Assembly: GCA_002350845.1 (NCBI GenBank)
Contig: DEFL01000033.1
Coordinates: 140,848-204,847 of the forward strand
Direction: 5' to 3'
Source: Christensenella sp. UBA2853
GTDB lineage: Bacteria; Bacillota; Clostridia; Christensenellales; Aristaeellaceae
DNA: 64,000 bases
A model generated the notes under the pieces. It saw only the letters and a list, made by a program, of their open reading frames with translations, was not told the DNA's origin and did no database searches. Positions 26,712-34,930 of the stretch are shown here, piece by piece. Within the stretch, counting starts at the first letter, position 1; every line of letters starts with the position of its first letter. A program made the position numbers and the translations under genes.

Positions 26712-27911
26712 ATGAAAAACTTTTCTCTGGCATTCAACAATCTTATCCGTCGGCCCGGACGCACACTTGCGCTTGCCCTGCTCTCTGCCTTTCTCTCTCT
26801 GGCGGTGTTCGGCGGCTCTGTCATGGTGCTCTCCCTTCGCAGCGGCCTTCACAGTCTGGAAGCCCGCCTCGGCGCGGATATTATCGTTGTGCCCTCCCAG
26901 GCACAGAGCAAAGTGAGCTTTCAGAACATGTTTCTGCAGGGCACAACCGGCGCATTTTATATGAATGCGTCCGCGCTGGATCAGGCACTGGAAGTGGAAG
27001 GCGTGGAAAAAGCCGCACCGCAGACGTTCCTGGCTTCCCTCAAGGCGGACTGCTGCTCCATCAAAATCCAGGTCATCGGCATTGACCCGGAGCTGGACTT
27101 CACGGTTCAGCCGTGGATTGCCCGGAGTCTGAGCCGGGGCCTTGGCGACATGGATGTGGCGGTGGGCTGCAAAGTCGAAGCAGAAGTCGGTGAAATCATC
27201 CGTATCTATGATCAGCGCTGCAAGGTGGTCGCCCGGCTGGAAGCCACGGGCACCGGCCTGGATACGGCAGTGTACTGCAATATGGAAACCATGAATGCGC
27301 TGCTGGCTGCAGCCGAGGCCAAAGGCGTCAGTCACAAAATTGAAAGCGGCGATGAGGTCATTTCCGCGATCTATGTCAAAGTAAAAGACGGCTGCGATAT
27401 CGACAAGGTCAACAGCCGCCTCAACGGGCATATCCGCAAGGTCACCGCCGTGCGCACCCGGAGCATGATTACCGGCGTATCCGACAGTCTCTCCGGCATC
27501 AGCCGCACCATCACGCTTCTGATCGCGGCTGTATGGGGACTGGCCCTCATCATTCTGCTGCTGATTTCTGTTCTCATTATCCGGGAACGCGTCAGGGAAT
27601 TTGCCGTGCTCCGGCTGGTCGGCGCATCCCGCGGCATGCTCGGCCGCATGGTGCTCACGGAATCCTCCCTGTGCGGACTGCTGGGCGGCCTCATCGGCGT
27701 TGGCGCAGCTGCTCTTCTCCTCTTTCCTTTCGCCCAGCTCATTGAATCCGCCCTGCAGTTGCCTTACCTGATGCCGTCCGCCGCCGTGATTCTGCTCCTG
27801 GCGCTCGGAACGGTGCTTCTGGCGGTCGCGGTCTCGGCGCTTTCCAGCATGATCGCCGCTTACAGGCTGAGCCGCGTCGATCCGGGAACAACGCTGCGGG
27901 AGGGAAACTGA
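26712..27911 (+). CDS. FtsX/MacB-type ABC permease 3 of the iron operon
   Basis: This 399-residue protein has an N-terminal helix (about 15-40), an extracellular domain to about residue 260, and three C-terminal helices. The loop RERVREFAVLRLVGA is the coupling helix. It is related to permeases 1 and 2 but lacks the FMN-binding insertion. The ribosome site is weak, so translation may be coupled to DUF4418; a GTG at 26706 is an alternative start. Together with the following ATPase it forms a second FtsX-type transporter inside the same operon. Confidence 0.87.
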   Translation: MKNFSLAFNNLIRRPGRTLALALLSAFLSLAVFGGSVMVLSLRSGLHSLEARLGADIIVVPSQAQSKVSFQNMFLQGTTGAFYMNASALDQALEVEGVEKAAPQTFLASLKADCCSIKIQVIGIDPELDFTVQPWIARSLSRGLGDMDVAVGCKVEAEVGEIIRIYDQRCKVVARLEATGTGLDTAVYCNMETMNALLAAAEAKGVSHKIESGDEVISAIYVKVKDGCDIDKVNSRLNGHIRKVTAVRTRSMITGVSDSLSGISRTITLLIAAVWGLALIILLLISVLIIRERVREFAVLRLVGASRGMLGRMVLTESSLCGLLGGLIGVGAAALLLFPFAQLIESALQLPYLMPSAAVILLLALGTVLLAVAVSALSSMIAAYRLSRVDPGTTLREGN

Positions 27912-27912
27912 G

Positions 27913-28584
27913 ATGATCAAAGCTGAACACATTTCCATGCGGTATTTCCGGAAAACAGGCACGGCGAATTACTTTTATGCCGTGCAGCCCACGGACCTGA
28001 GCATTCAGCCCGGCGAACTTGCCGTGCTCATGGGGCGGAGCGGAAGCGGAAAGACCACGCTGCTCAATATGCTCTCGGGGCTCCTGAAACCGACGGAAGG
28101 GACTGTACGGATGGACGACCTGGACCTGTACAGTCTCGACGACAGGGTCCTTTCGCGCCTGCGCGGTACAAAAATCGCGGTGGTCCCCCAGGGCAGAAGC
28201 GCCATTGATACACTGACGGTCCTGGAAAATGTGCTGCTTCCCGCCAGGCTCTGCGCCTGTCCGCTTCACGTGGAAGCGGCTGTAAAACATCTCGAGCACC
28301 TGGGAATCGCCCACCTGAAGGATGCCCGTCCGCCGGAGCTTTCCGGCGGGGAACTCAGGCGCATGTCCATCGCCCGCGCATTGTCGCAGGGGCCTGACAT
28401 TCTCTTTGCCGATGAACCCACCAGCGATCTGGATGATGAAAACACGTTTCTTGTGCTGTCCATGCTCCGCGCCTTTGCGCATGAAGAGAAAAAAGCTGTT
28501 TTCGTGGTCACCCACGAAAACGATGCCCGGCAGTATGCCGACAGACTCTACGGAATGGACGGCGGCATACTCACTGAAAAATGA
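27913..28584 (+). CDS. MacB/LolD-type ABC ATPase 2 of the iron operon
   Basis: This 223-residue ATPase has Walker A GRSGSGKTT, signature LSGGELRRMS, Walker B ILFADEPTSDLD and the switch VVTHE. It starts one base after the permease 3 stop, so the two are coupled. In place of the usual Q-loop surroundings it reads VVPQGRSAIDTL. It is the last gene before a strong terminator. Confidence 0.9.
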   Translation: MIKAEHISMRYFRKTGTANYFYAVQPTDLSIQPGELAVLMGRSGSGKTTLLNMLSGLLKPTEGTVRMDDLDLYSLDDRVLSRLRGTKIAVVPQGRSAIDTLTVLENVLLPARLCACPLHVEAAVKHLEHLGIAHLKDARPPELSGGELRRMSIARALSQGPDILFADEPTSDLDDENTFLVLSMLRAFAHEEKKAVFVVTHENDARQYADRLYGMDGGILTEK

Positions 28585-28602
28585 AATCCTGCATGTCCAC
28601 GA

Positions 28603-28666
28603 AAAGAAATCCCCTGCCCTGACTGCCGGCCTGCAAAGCCAGTCGTCAGATGCAGGGGATTTCTTT
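28603..28666. terminator. Bidirectional terminator between iron and glycan operons
   Basis: Perfect 15-base arms AAAGAAATCCCCTGC (28603-28617) and its complement (28652-28666) end in TTTCTTT. The loop can form a further small hairpin. It closes the iron operon and, in reverse, the GH1 end of the converging operon. Confidence 0.8.
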
Positions 28667-28751
28667 GATCTGTTGTTAAAATGGTTGCTTTCCGAAGACC
28701 ATTTTGTTCCTCAGCCATGTCTTTGCAGACCGGCTGCGGAGCACCGGCCTG

Positions 28752-30044
28752 TTACTGTTCGCCGACCGCATAACTGCCCAGGAAAAACAGGCTGTCCTTG
28801 GCTTTCCTTTCCATTGTGTTCCTGTCCACAGCCATGAGGCCGAACGTCATGGAAAACCCTTTCTGCCACTCAAAGTTATCCATCAGGCTCCAGTAGCAGT
28901 AGCCCTTCACGGGAATGCCGTCCGCAAGGCACTTTTCCACACCGTCCAGCGCACGGCGGATGAATTCCACGCGGCGCGCATCATCCGATGTCGCCACGCC
29001 GTTTTCGGTAACCATCAGGTCGCCCCTGAAGTCTTCATGCACTCTGCGGATCACATGCTCGAGGGCTTCCGGATAGAACTCATAGTCCATCTGCGTCAGT
29101 TCAGCGCCTTTGGGACAGGGCAGCTGGCCTTCAGGGCCGTACTGGGTCCGGGTGTAATTCTGGACGCCCAGGAAATCATCCTGTTCAATATATGGCAGGT
29201 AATGCCGGAATTCTTCATCCCAGGCTTTTTCCTCGAAGCCTTCTCCGCCTTCGAGTGCCTGCAGGTCATGAAGGGACAGGGTAATGCCCACCCGAATGTC
29301 CGGACGGACAGCCTTGATCGCCTCTTTTGCTGCCTGATGCGCACGCATGACCAGACGGTCGCCGTCCGCGGTCCGTGAGGAGACGAAGACCTGCGGCTGG
29401 GGCGTGCCGAAAAATGCGGCATTCTCCATGGCGGCATACTTCATGTTTTCCATCATCTTCTGGAAGTTCATGCCCACCTGTACCGTGCCTTCGGCCTTCT
29501 GTGCCTGTTCGCGCGCCTGCTGGGCCATGAGCTGAAAGCGCCTGGCAATGGTAGCCAGCTGCAGGCCCATATTCGCTTCATTGATCGTGCAGATGGTCCG
29601 GATTCCGTCCCCCAGCTTTTCCGCAATATACGCGGCATACCGGCGGAAGGATTCAATGGTGCTTTCGCTCTCCCATCCGCCCTTGCGGATCAGCCAGACC
29701 GGGCTGGTAAAGTGCATTAGGGTCACAATGGGTTCGATGCCGTTCTCCCGGCAGCACGCAATGACCCGGCGGTAGTGTTCGGTTTCTTTCTCATCAAACT
29801 GGCCTTCTTCCGGTTCGATGCGTGCCCACTCAATGGAAAAGCGGTAGGCATTCAGACCGGCCCTGGCCATCATGCGGATATCTTCCTCATAGCGGTTGTA
29901 ATGGTCACAGGCCAGGCCGCTCGGCTCCGTAAAGCTTGTGTGCTCCATGTGCTCCTGTGCCCAGTAATCGCTGTGGATATTATTGCCTTCCACCTGGTGC
30001 GCAGCCGTCGCTGCGCCGATCAGAAACCCTTTGGGCAGACTCAT
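28752..30044 (-). CDS. GH1 beta-glucosidase / 6-phospho-beta-glucosidase family
   Basis: This 430-residue barrel enzyme has the acid/base in TINEA (E156) and the nucleophile in VTENG (E347). The N-terminal family signature is LPKGFLIGAATAAHQVEG. It would hydrolyse beta-glucosides or beta-galactosides in the cytoplasm. The start at 30044 overlaps the GH43 stop as ATGA and follows GGAGGA; it is the last gene of the six-gene operon. Whether it prefers phosphorylated sugars cannot be told by eye. The operon's transporter is not a PTS, so unphosphorylated substrates are likelier. Confidence 0.9.
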   Translation of the reverse strand: MSLPKGFLIGAATAAHQVEGNNIHSDYWAQEHMEHTSFTEPSGLACDHYNRYEEDIRMMARAGLNAYRFSIEWARIEPEEGQFDEKETEHYRRVIACCRENGIEPIVTLMHFTSPVWLIRKGGWESESTIESFRRYAAYIAEKLGDGIRTICTINEANMGLQLATIARRFQLMAQQAREQAQKAEGTVQVGMNFQKMMENMKYAAMENAAFFGTPQPQVFVSSRTADGDRLVMRAHQAAKEAIKAVRPDIRVGITLSLHDLQALEGGEGFEEKAWDEEFRHYLPYIEQDDFLGVQNYTRTQYGPEGQLPCPKGAELTQMDYEFYPEALEHVIRRVHEDFRGDLMVTENGVATSDDARRVEFIRRALDGVEKCLADGIPVKGYCYWSLMDNFEWQKGFSMTFGLMAVDRNTMERKAKDSLFFLGSYAVGEQ

Positions 30045-31846
30045 GCTTCTTCCTCCTCCAGCGGCACACATACGCCTTCCGTGATGCCGTTTTCATTGAA
30101 CGCGTCCACGCGGACAAAACAGTTCCGTCCGCAGATCATCGCACCGACCCTGTGTTTTCCCGGCGCAAACACCATATCGCTGTGGTAGAGCTTCTCCGGA
30201 GAGGAGCCAAACAGAATGTTATACCCCACCGTGTCCGTCTGCGGCTCGATGGTCACTTCCATGTCCAGACCGCCTGTGCGCACCGCACGGAACACAGGCA
30301 CTTTCGGTTTTTCGCCTTTCCCCAGGCCAAACACGCGAAGTCCGGAGATGCAGGGCTTCTGTCCGTAAGGAACCGCCATATCCGAAAGGCGCAGATAGCG
30401 CACCTGGAAACCGTCTTCCCGGATGATCAGGTTATGGGAGAGGTCTGTATTTGCATCCGATTGATCCTCTATGACAAACCATGTCTGCCCATCCACGGAG
30501 CCTTCCAGCTTCCACTGGGTCAGCAGGTCGCGCTCTTCAATATACCGCGCCTGGCTTCCACCCACGATTTTTCCGGGACATGGAATATCGATCCGGTCAT
30601 CGGCAAAATTGACCTGCACGGCATGCACCGCATACTCACGGCCGAGGTCCATCTGCAGCCATTCCGTGCGTTCCGCGGAAGCTGCCTGCCACCAGGTCTG
30701 CACATTTTCTTCCGCTGCCTTCCCCGGCTCATGCCCCTCCGTAAAGGAAGAGGCGTCCATCGTTCTGCCGGCGCTGAGCAGCATCCAGGCAGGGTTCCTC
30801 CACGGATCCCCTTCCACAGCCATGGGCCAGTCACCGTAGCGCTGATTGCAGAACAGCTCGCCGTCCTGATCAAACCCGGCAGGCCACAGGCCGACCCGGC
30901 GCTCAAAGTCATGGTTTTTGCTGATGCGCATGGTGGCGGCATGCCAGAAACTGCCCTTCGCATCCTGCATGGTGCTGCCATGCCCTGCCCCGGGCAGAAA
31001 TCCGCCGGGCTTGTAAGAATACGGATTGTTGTCCGCAAGGACAAACGGGCCCATGGGACTGTCGCCCACATACACACCGTCGGCGTACGTGTTGTACTGA
31101 GTTCCGCCGCACGCATACTGCAGGTAATACCGTCCCTCATGCTTGTCCATCCACGCGCCTTCAATATAGGGCCTGCGGGAGAACATGCCGCGTATGAGCG
31201 GCCGGACCGCTTCCGGCACCTGGGCTTCCGAAATGCCCTGCCGCTGATGGAAGGCATGATAGGCCGCATCAATCTCTGCTTCGGACGCGGGAAGCAGGCT
31301 GTTGTCCTCGCCCACGCGTTCATACCCGATCTCAAAGGGATGCCCTTCGACCAGCGCCTTTTTTTCGCCCAGCGGTTCGAGCGTTACCGGGTCCAGTTCC
31401 ACGCCCCAGATCGGGGTGATATTCGAGCAGCCCCAGTAGAAGTACACCCGGCCGTCATCATCCACAAACAGGTTGGGATCCCAGTAAGGGAAGCTGCCTT
31501 CCAGCTTCTCATAGGGGCCGTTGAGAATATCCTTCGTCCTGTAGCGGTCGCAGTTTTCTTCCCGCCTGGATGCACAGTAATACACCCAGTCCCCCATGAC
31601 CCGCACATCCGGGGCATAGTCATACAGCGGAAGCTCCCTGGGCAGCCGGTGGTTTTCCCAGGTGGCCAGATCATCCGACACCCATACACCCAGCGTCATG
31701 GACGCAAAGATGTAATACCGTCCCTGGAAAAAGATCATCGAGGGATCCGCCGCTTCCCGGCAGATCTGGATCTGTCCGTGCCGGCGGGGATCCGCATTGA
31801 ACTGATAGCGGTAGTTGATGTTGACAGGATTACACAGGTATTTCAT
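30041..31846 (-). CDS. GH43 glycosidase with F5/8-type C domain
   Basis: This 601-residue protein has a GH43 propeller in residues 1-330: catalytic base Asp in EAADPSM, pKa modulator in YWDPNLF, and acid Glu in IEGAWM. A discoidin (F5/8 type C) module follows at about 350-500, with WLQMDLG and QVRYLRLSDMA, and then a fibronectin-III-like tail. It would remove arabinose, xylose or galactose residues. The start at 31846 lies inside the last 17 bases of the GH78 gene, with an AGGAG site there. It is fifth in the operon. Confidence 0.85.
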   Translation of the reverse strand: MKYLCNPVNINYRYQFNADPRRHGQIQICREAADPSMIFFQGRYYIFASMTLGVWVSDDLATWENHRLPRELPLYDYAPDVRVMGDWVYYCASRREENCDRYRTKDILNGPYEKLEGSFPYWDPNLFVDDDGRVYFYWGCSNITPIWGVELDPVTLEPLGEKKALVEGHPFEIGYERVGEDNSLLPASEAEIDAAYHAFHQRQGISEAQVPEAVRPLIRGMFSRRPYIEGAWMDKHEGRYYLQYACGGTQYNTYADGVYVGDSPMGPFVLADNNPYSYKPGGFLPGAGHGSTMQDAKGSFWHAATMRISKNHDFERRVGLWPAGFDQDGELFCNQRYGDWPMAVEGDPWRNPAWMLLSAGRTMDASSFTEGHEPGKAAEENVQTWWQAASAERTEWLQMDLGREYAVHAVQVNFADDRIDIPCPGKIVGGSQARYIEERDLLTQWKLEGSVDGQTWFVIEDQSDANTDLSHNLIIREDGFQVRYLRLSDMAVPYGQKPCISGLRVFGLGKGEKPKVPVFRAVRTGGLDMEVTIEPQTDTVGYNILFGSSPEKLYHSDMVFAPGKHRVGAMICGRNCFVRVDAFNENGITEGVCVPLEEEEA

Positions 31847-34082
31847 ACGTGTATTCTCCTTCCTGAACCTCGTGCGACAGTCCGCCAGGCAGCTGGATGA
31901 AAGCTGGCATCGGGACCGTGATATGGAAGACCAGCCGGTCTTCTTCAAAGGACCATTCGCTACGGATGTCACCTGAAGGTGATTTCCACTCTGCTCTGGC
32001 AAAGCCCAGCGACCGGTCGGGCTTTGGCGCAATGCGCAGCGTTCCGTTTTCAAGGGAAATCCCGCACACGCCGCCCATCAGCCACCCGGAAATGGCGCCA
32101 TACGAATAGTGATTCAGGGAATCATGCACCGTGCCGTCCGGGCGGATCCCGTCCCAGGTTTCCCAGATCGTGGTCGCGCCTTTTTTGACGGCATAGAGCC
32201 AGCCGGGGCATTCCTCCTGGAGCAGGAGACGATAGGCTGTCTCCGTATGCCCCCAGTCAGCCAGGACCCGGCAAAGGTCGGGCGTCGAGAGGAAGCCGGT
32301 ATTGAGATGGTACCCGTTTTGAATCACAAGTCTGTTCAGCGCATCCGCAGCCGCCTGGTTTTCTTCGCCGTCAAGAAGGCCGAATGCAAGGGGACGCACA
32401 TAGTCGCACTGGCGGTCGGAGTGAATGGCACCGTCCTGCGTGCAGGTAAAACGGTACGCCTTTTTCGCGCCGTCCGCAATCCCGGCATATTTGGCCGCGT
32501 CATCCGCTTTTCCGAGGATCCCCGCAATCTGCGAGAGCAGAGAAGCGGAACGGAAATAGTAGGCCGTCGCGACCTCCGGTGCGCCCAGCATCATGGTCTT
32601 CTTCATCGCTTCCATGTTGTCAATGCCTGGCTGGCACCATTCGCCGAAGTGGAATCCCTGATCAACCAGATAGTCCTTCCACGGATTGTTTTCGTTCTGC
32701 GGACGCGTCTGCATCGCCCGCTTGGCGCAGAAATCCATCCAGCGGGTCATCATGTCATAGTTTTCTTCCAGAATGGTCCGATCGCCGTACGCCTGGTAAA
32801 GTGCCCACGGCACAAGAATGCAGGCATCCCCCCAGCCGGCCGACCCCTGCAGCATGTTGGAAATCATGCTGCCGTTATTGTTGACCGGCGCGATATTCTG
32901 CACAAGACCGTTTTCTCCCTGCGCGAGGCGGCATTCACCCAGCCACTTGCGCAGAACCGGATAGCAGTCCAGAAGGAGGACCGCAGTCGGCGCAAACACG
33001 CCCGCATCGCCCGTCCAGCCGGCCCGCTCGCGGGTGGGACAGTCCGTGGGGATATCGCAGAAATTTGAGCGCATGCTCCACAGGCTGTTGAGGAAGAGGC
33101 GGTTTACGTCCGGCTTCCCGCACTCGAAGAACCCGGTCTGCGGCATCCGGGAATAGACGGCCACCGCAGTAAACGATGCATCCGTCAGGTCTGCATCCGT
33201 TTCGATCTTTGCATACCGGAATCCGAAGATGGCAAAGGAGGGCTTATAGACATTCAGCCCGTTCCTGCAGATATACTCGATCTTCTGCAGGATGCCGCCG
33301 TTCTGATTGCGGTCGCCGGGATCAAAATTCTTCTGGGTAAAATTCCCGTTTTCGTCCAGTGTTTCCCCGTGCCAGAGCGTCACCTTCCGGCCTGCCTCTG
33401 CGGTGATGCGGATTTCCGTATAGCCCGCGAGATTCTGGCCGAAATCAATCACGGTTTCCCCGTTGGGTGTGGTCATCAGACGGCCGGGAAAGCGCTCCTG
33501 TTCCACAACCGGAACACTCTCGGTAGGAGCCAGCTGTTTAAACCCGAACTCCCTGCACTTCACGCCGTGCCAGCCCTCGATGTTTTCCAGCCTGGCATCA
33601 CAGACTTCACCCTGCTGGAGATCATTTTCGCGGATCGGCCCCGACTGAGAAGCTTCCCAGCTTTCATCCGAGCACACGATGACTTCCCCGTCCGCCTCAA
33701 GCTGACAGAGCAGCGCAAGGTCCGTTCCGTAGTAATTGCGCAGGCCGTCAATGCCGACACTGCCCCGGTACCAGCCGTCGCCGAGGACCACGGTCAGTTC
33801 GTTGTCCCCGGCGCACAGCAGGTCTGTCACATCATAGCACTGCACCGTCAGTCTCCTGCGGTAATCGCCGGTTCCGGGTGCGAGCACAAAATCACCCACG
33901 CGTTTTCCGTTCAGAAAAGCGGTGTACAGACCGTGGCAGGTGATGTACAGACAGGCCTTTTCCGCTCCGGACGCGCTGAAACGCCTGCGGAGGTAAGAAG
34001 CAGGCTGCTTTTTTTCGGGATCATGCGGCAGTTCAGGATCAATCCACTGCGCCTTCCACTGTGCGGGCATCCGCTTTTCCAT
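31830..34082 (-). CDS. GH78 alpha-L-rhamnosidase
   Basis: This 750-residue protein shows the full GH78 arrangement: N-terminal sandwich domains (WIDPELP, then GLYTAFLNGKRVGD), a concanavalin-like module, an (alpha/alpha)6 barrel and a C-terminal sandwich. The hallmark DCPTRERAGWTGDAG lies near residue 360, and the catalytic glutamates are in that motif and in WETWDG near 645. It releases alpha-linked rhamnose from rhamnogalacturonan or rhamnosides. The ATG at 34082 has a GGGAGG site 8 bases upstream. It lies two bases after the isomerase stop, in the middle of the operon. Confidence 0.92.
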   Translation of the reverse strand: MEKRMPAQWKAQWIDPELPHDPEKKQPASYLRRRFSASGAEKACLYITCHGLYTAFLNGKRVGDFVLAPGTGDYRRRLTVQCYDVTDLLCAGDNELTVVLGDGWYRGSVGIDGLRNYYGTDLALLCQLEADGEVIVCSDESWEASQSGPIRENDLQQGEVCDARLENIEGWHGVKCREFGFKQLAPTESVPVVEQERFPGRLMTTPNGETVIDFGQNLAGYTEIRITAEAGRKVTLWHGETLDENGNFTQKNFDPGDRNQNGGILQKIEYICRNGLNVYKPSFAIFGFRYAKIETDADLTDASFTAVAVYSRMPQTGFFECGKPDVNRLFLNSLWSMRSNFCDIPTDCPTRERAGWTGDAGVFAPTAVLLLDCYPVLRKWLGECRLAQGENGLVQNIAPVNNNGSMISNMLQGSAGWGDACILVPWALYQAYGDRTILEENYDMMTRWMDFCAKRAMQTRPQNENNPWKDYLVDQGFHFGEWCQPGIDNMEAMKKTMMLGAPEVATAYYFRSASLLSQIAGILGKADDAAKYAGIADGAKKAYRFTCTQDGAIHSDRQCDYVRPLAFGLLDGEENQAAADALNRLVIQNGYHLNTGFLSTPDLCRVLADWGHTETAYRLLLQEECPGWLYAVKKGATTIWETWDGIRPDGTVHDSLNHYSYGAISGWLMGGVCGISLENGTLRIAPKPDRSLGFARAEWKSPSGDIRSEWSFEEDRLVFHITVPMPAFIQLPGGLSHEVQEGEYTYEIPV

Positions 34083-34084
34083 CC

Positions 34085-34930
34085 TCAAAACCTCCCGTTC
34101 AGCCACTCAGCGCTGACTTCCAGACTCTTCACCGGGTCTTTGTCGATCCAGTTGTTATGGCTTTCCAGCACGACACCCTGAATGCCGTTGTCCAGTGCGA
34201 TGGCGCACAGTCCCTCCAGATCCATGTTGCCCGTCCCGAGTTCCACACTTGCCTGGCGGAGGATTGGCGTCATGGCGCTGCCCTTCTGACGGCAGCCTCT
34301 GTCGGTGACATGCCAGAGCCTCATGCGCTTTCCGATCTTCCGCATCCAGTCCCCGGCACTGGCTCCGCCGTCGGCAAACCAGTAGCTGTCAAACTCAAAG
34401 TTCACTTTCTCCGGATCGGTATCGCTCAGGAGGATATCATAGGCTCTGAGCCCGGGCTTCACCTGCAGAAGCTCCACATTGTGATTGTGATACAAAAGCG
34501 AAAGGCCGGCCCCGCGCAGCTTTTCCCCTGCGCGGTTCAGGCGCTGGGCCAGGTCCCGCACGGTTTTCTCATCACTGTAATCAAACCGGTACATACCGGT
34601 AATCACCACCGTATCGGTGCCCAGGTCCTTCGCTTCCTGCGCCACCGCATCCGCTTCCCGCTCCAGACTGCCCAGATCGGCATGCAGGCTGATGACAGAA
34701 AGGCCGGATTCCTGAAGCAGGCCTTTCCAGTTCAGGTTTCCGCCTTTCCCTGTCGGCATGCCGGCCGCCCGGGTCATCAGACGGATCATCAGCGAAGAAG
34801 GATGAATCATAAAACGATTGAGCTCAAGGCCGTCGTATCCGGCGGCCTTGATGCGCTGCAATGTATTTCGGGCCTGTGTCTCACTTCCGGTCACAGTGCC
34901 CAGCATGATCTGCTGTACGGCTGTTTTCAT
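34085..34930 (-). CDS. Sugar phosphate isomerase/epimerase-like TIM barrel
   Basis: This 281-residue protein is of the xylose-isomerase-like/AP-endonuclease-2 barrel family. Metal-site positions are visible in LLYHNHNVE, NFEFDSYW, RLWHVTDR and VVLESH. Members isomerise or epimerise sugars and inositols. In this operon it probably processes a keto or aldo sugar released by the hydrolases. It overlaps the GH2 stop by four bases, so translation is coupled. The exact substrate is unknown. Confidence 0.82.
   Translation of the reverse strand: MKTAVQQIMLGTVTGSETQARNTLQRIKAAGYDGLELNRFMIHPSSLMIRLMTRAAGMPTGKGGNLNWKGLLQESGLSVISLHADLGSLEREADAVAQEAKDLGTDTVVITGMYRFDYSDEKTVRDLAQRLNRAGEKLRGAGLSLLYHNHNVELLQVKPGLRAYDILLSDTDPEKVNFEFDSYWFADGGASAGDWMRKIGKRMRLWHVTDRGCRQKGSAMTPILRQASVELGTGNMDLEGLCAIALDNGIQGVVLESHNNWIDKDPVKSLEVSAEWLNGRF

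Noticed and set aside
29936..31900. 654-codon plus-strand frame opposite the GH1 and GH43 genes
   Set aside because: It spans the overlap of two genes whose catalytic motifs are intact, and shows no recognisable fold.
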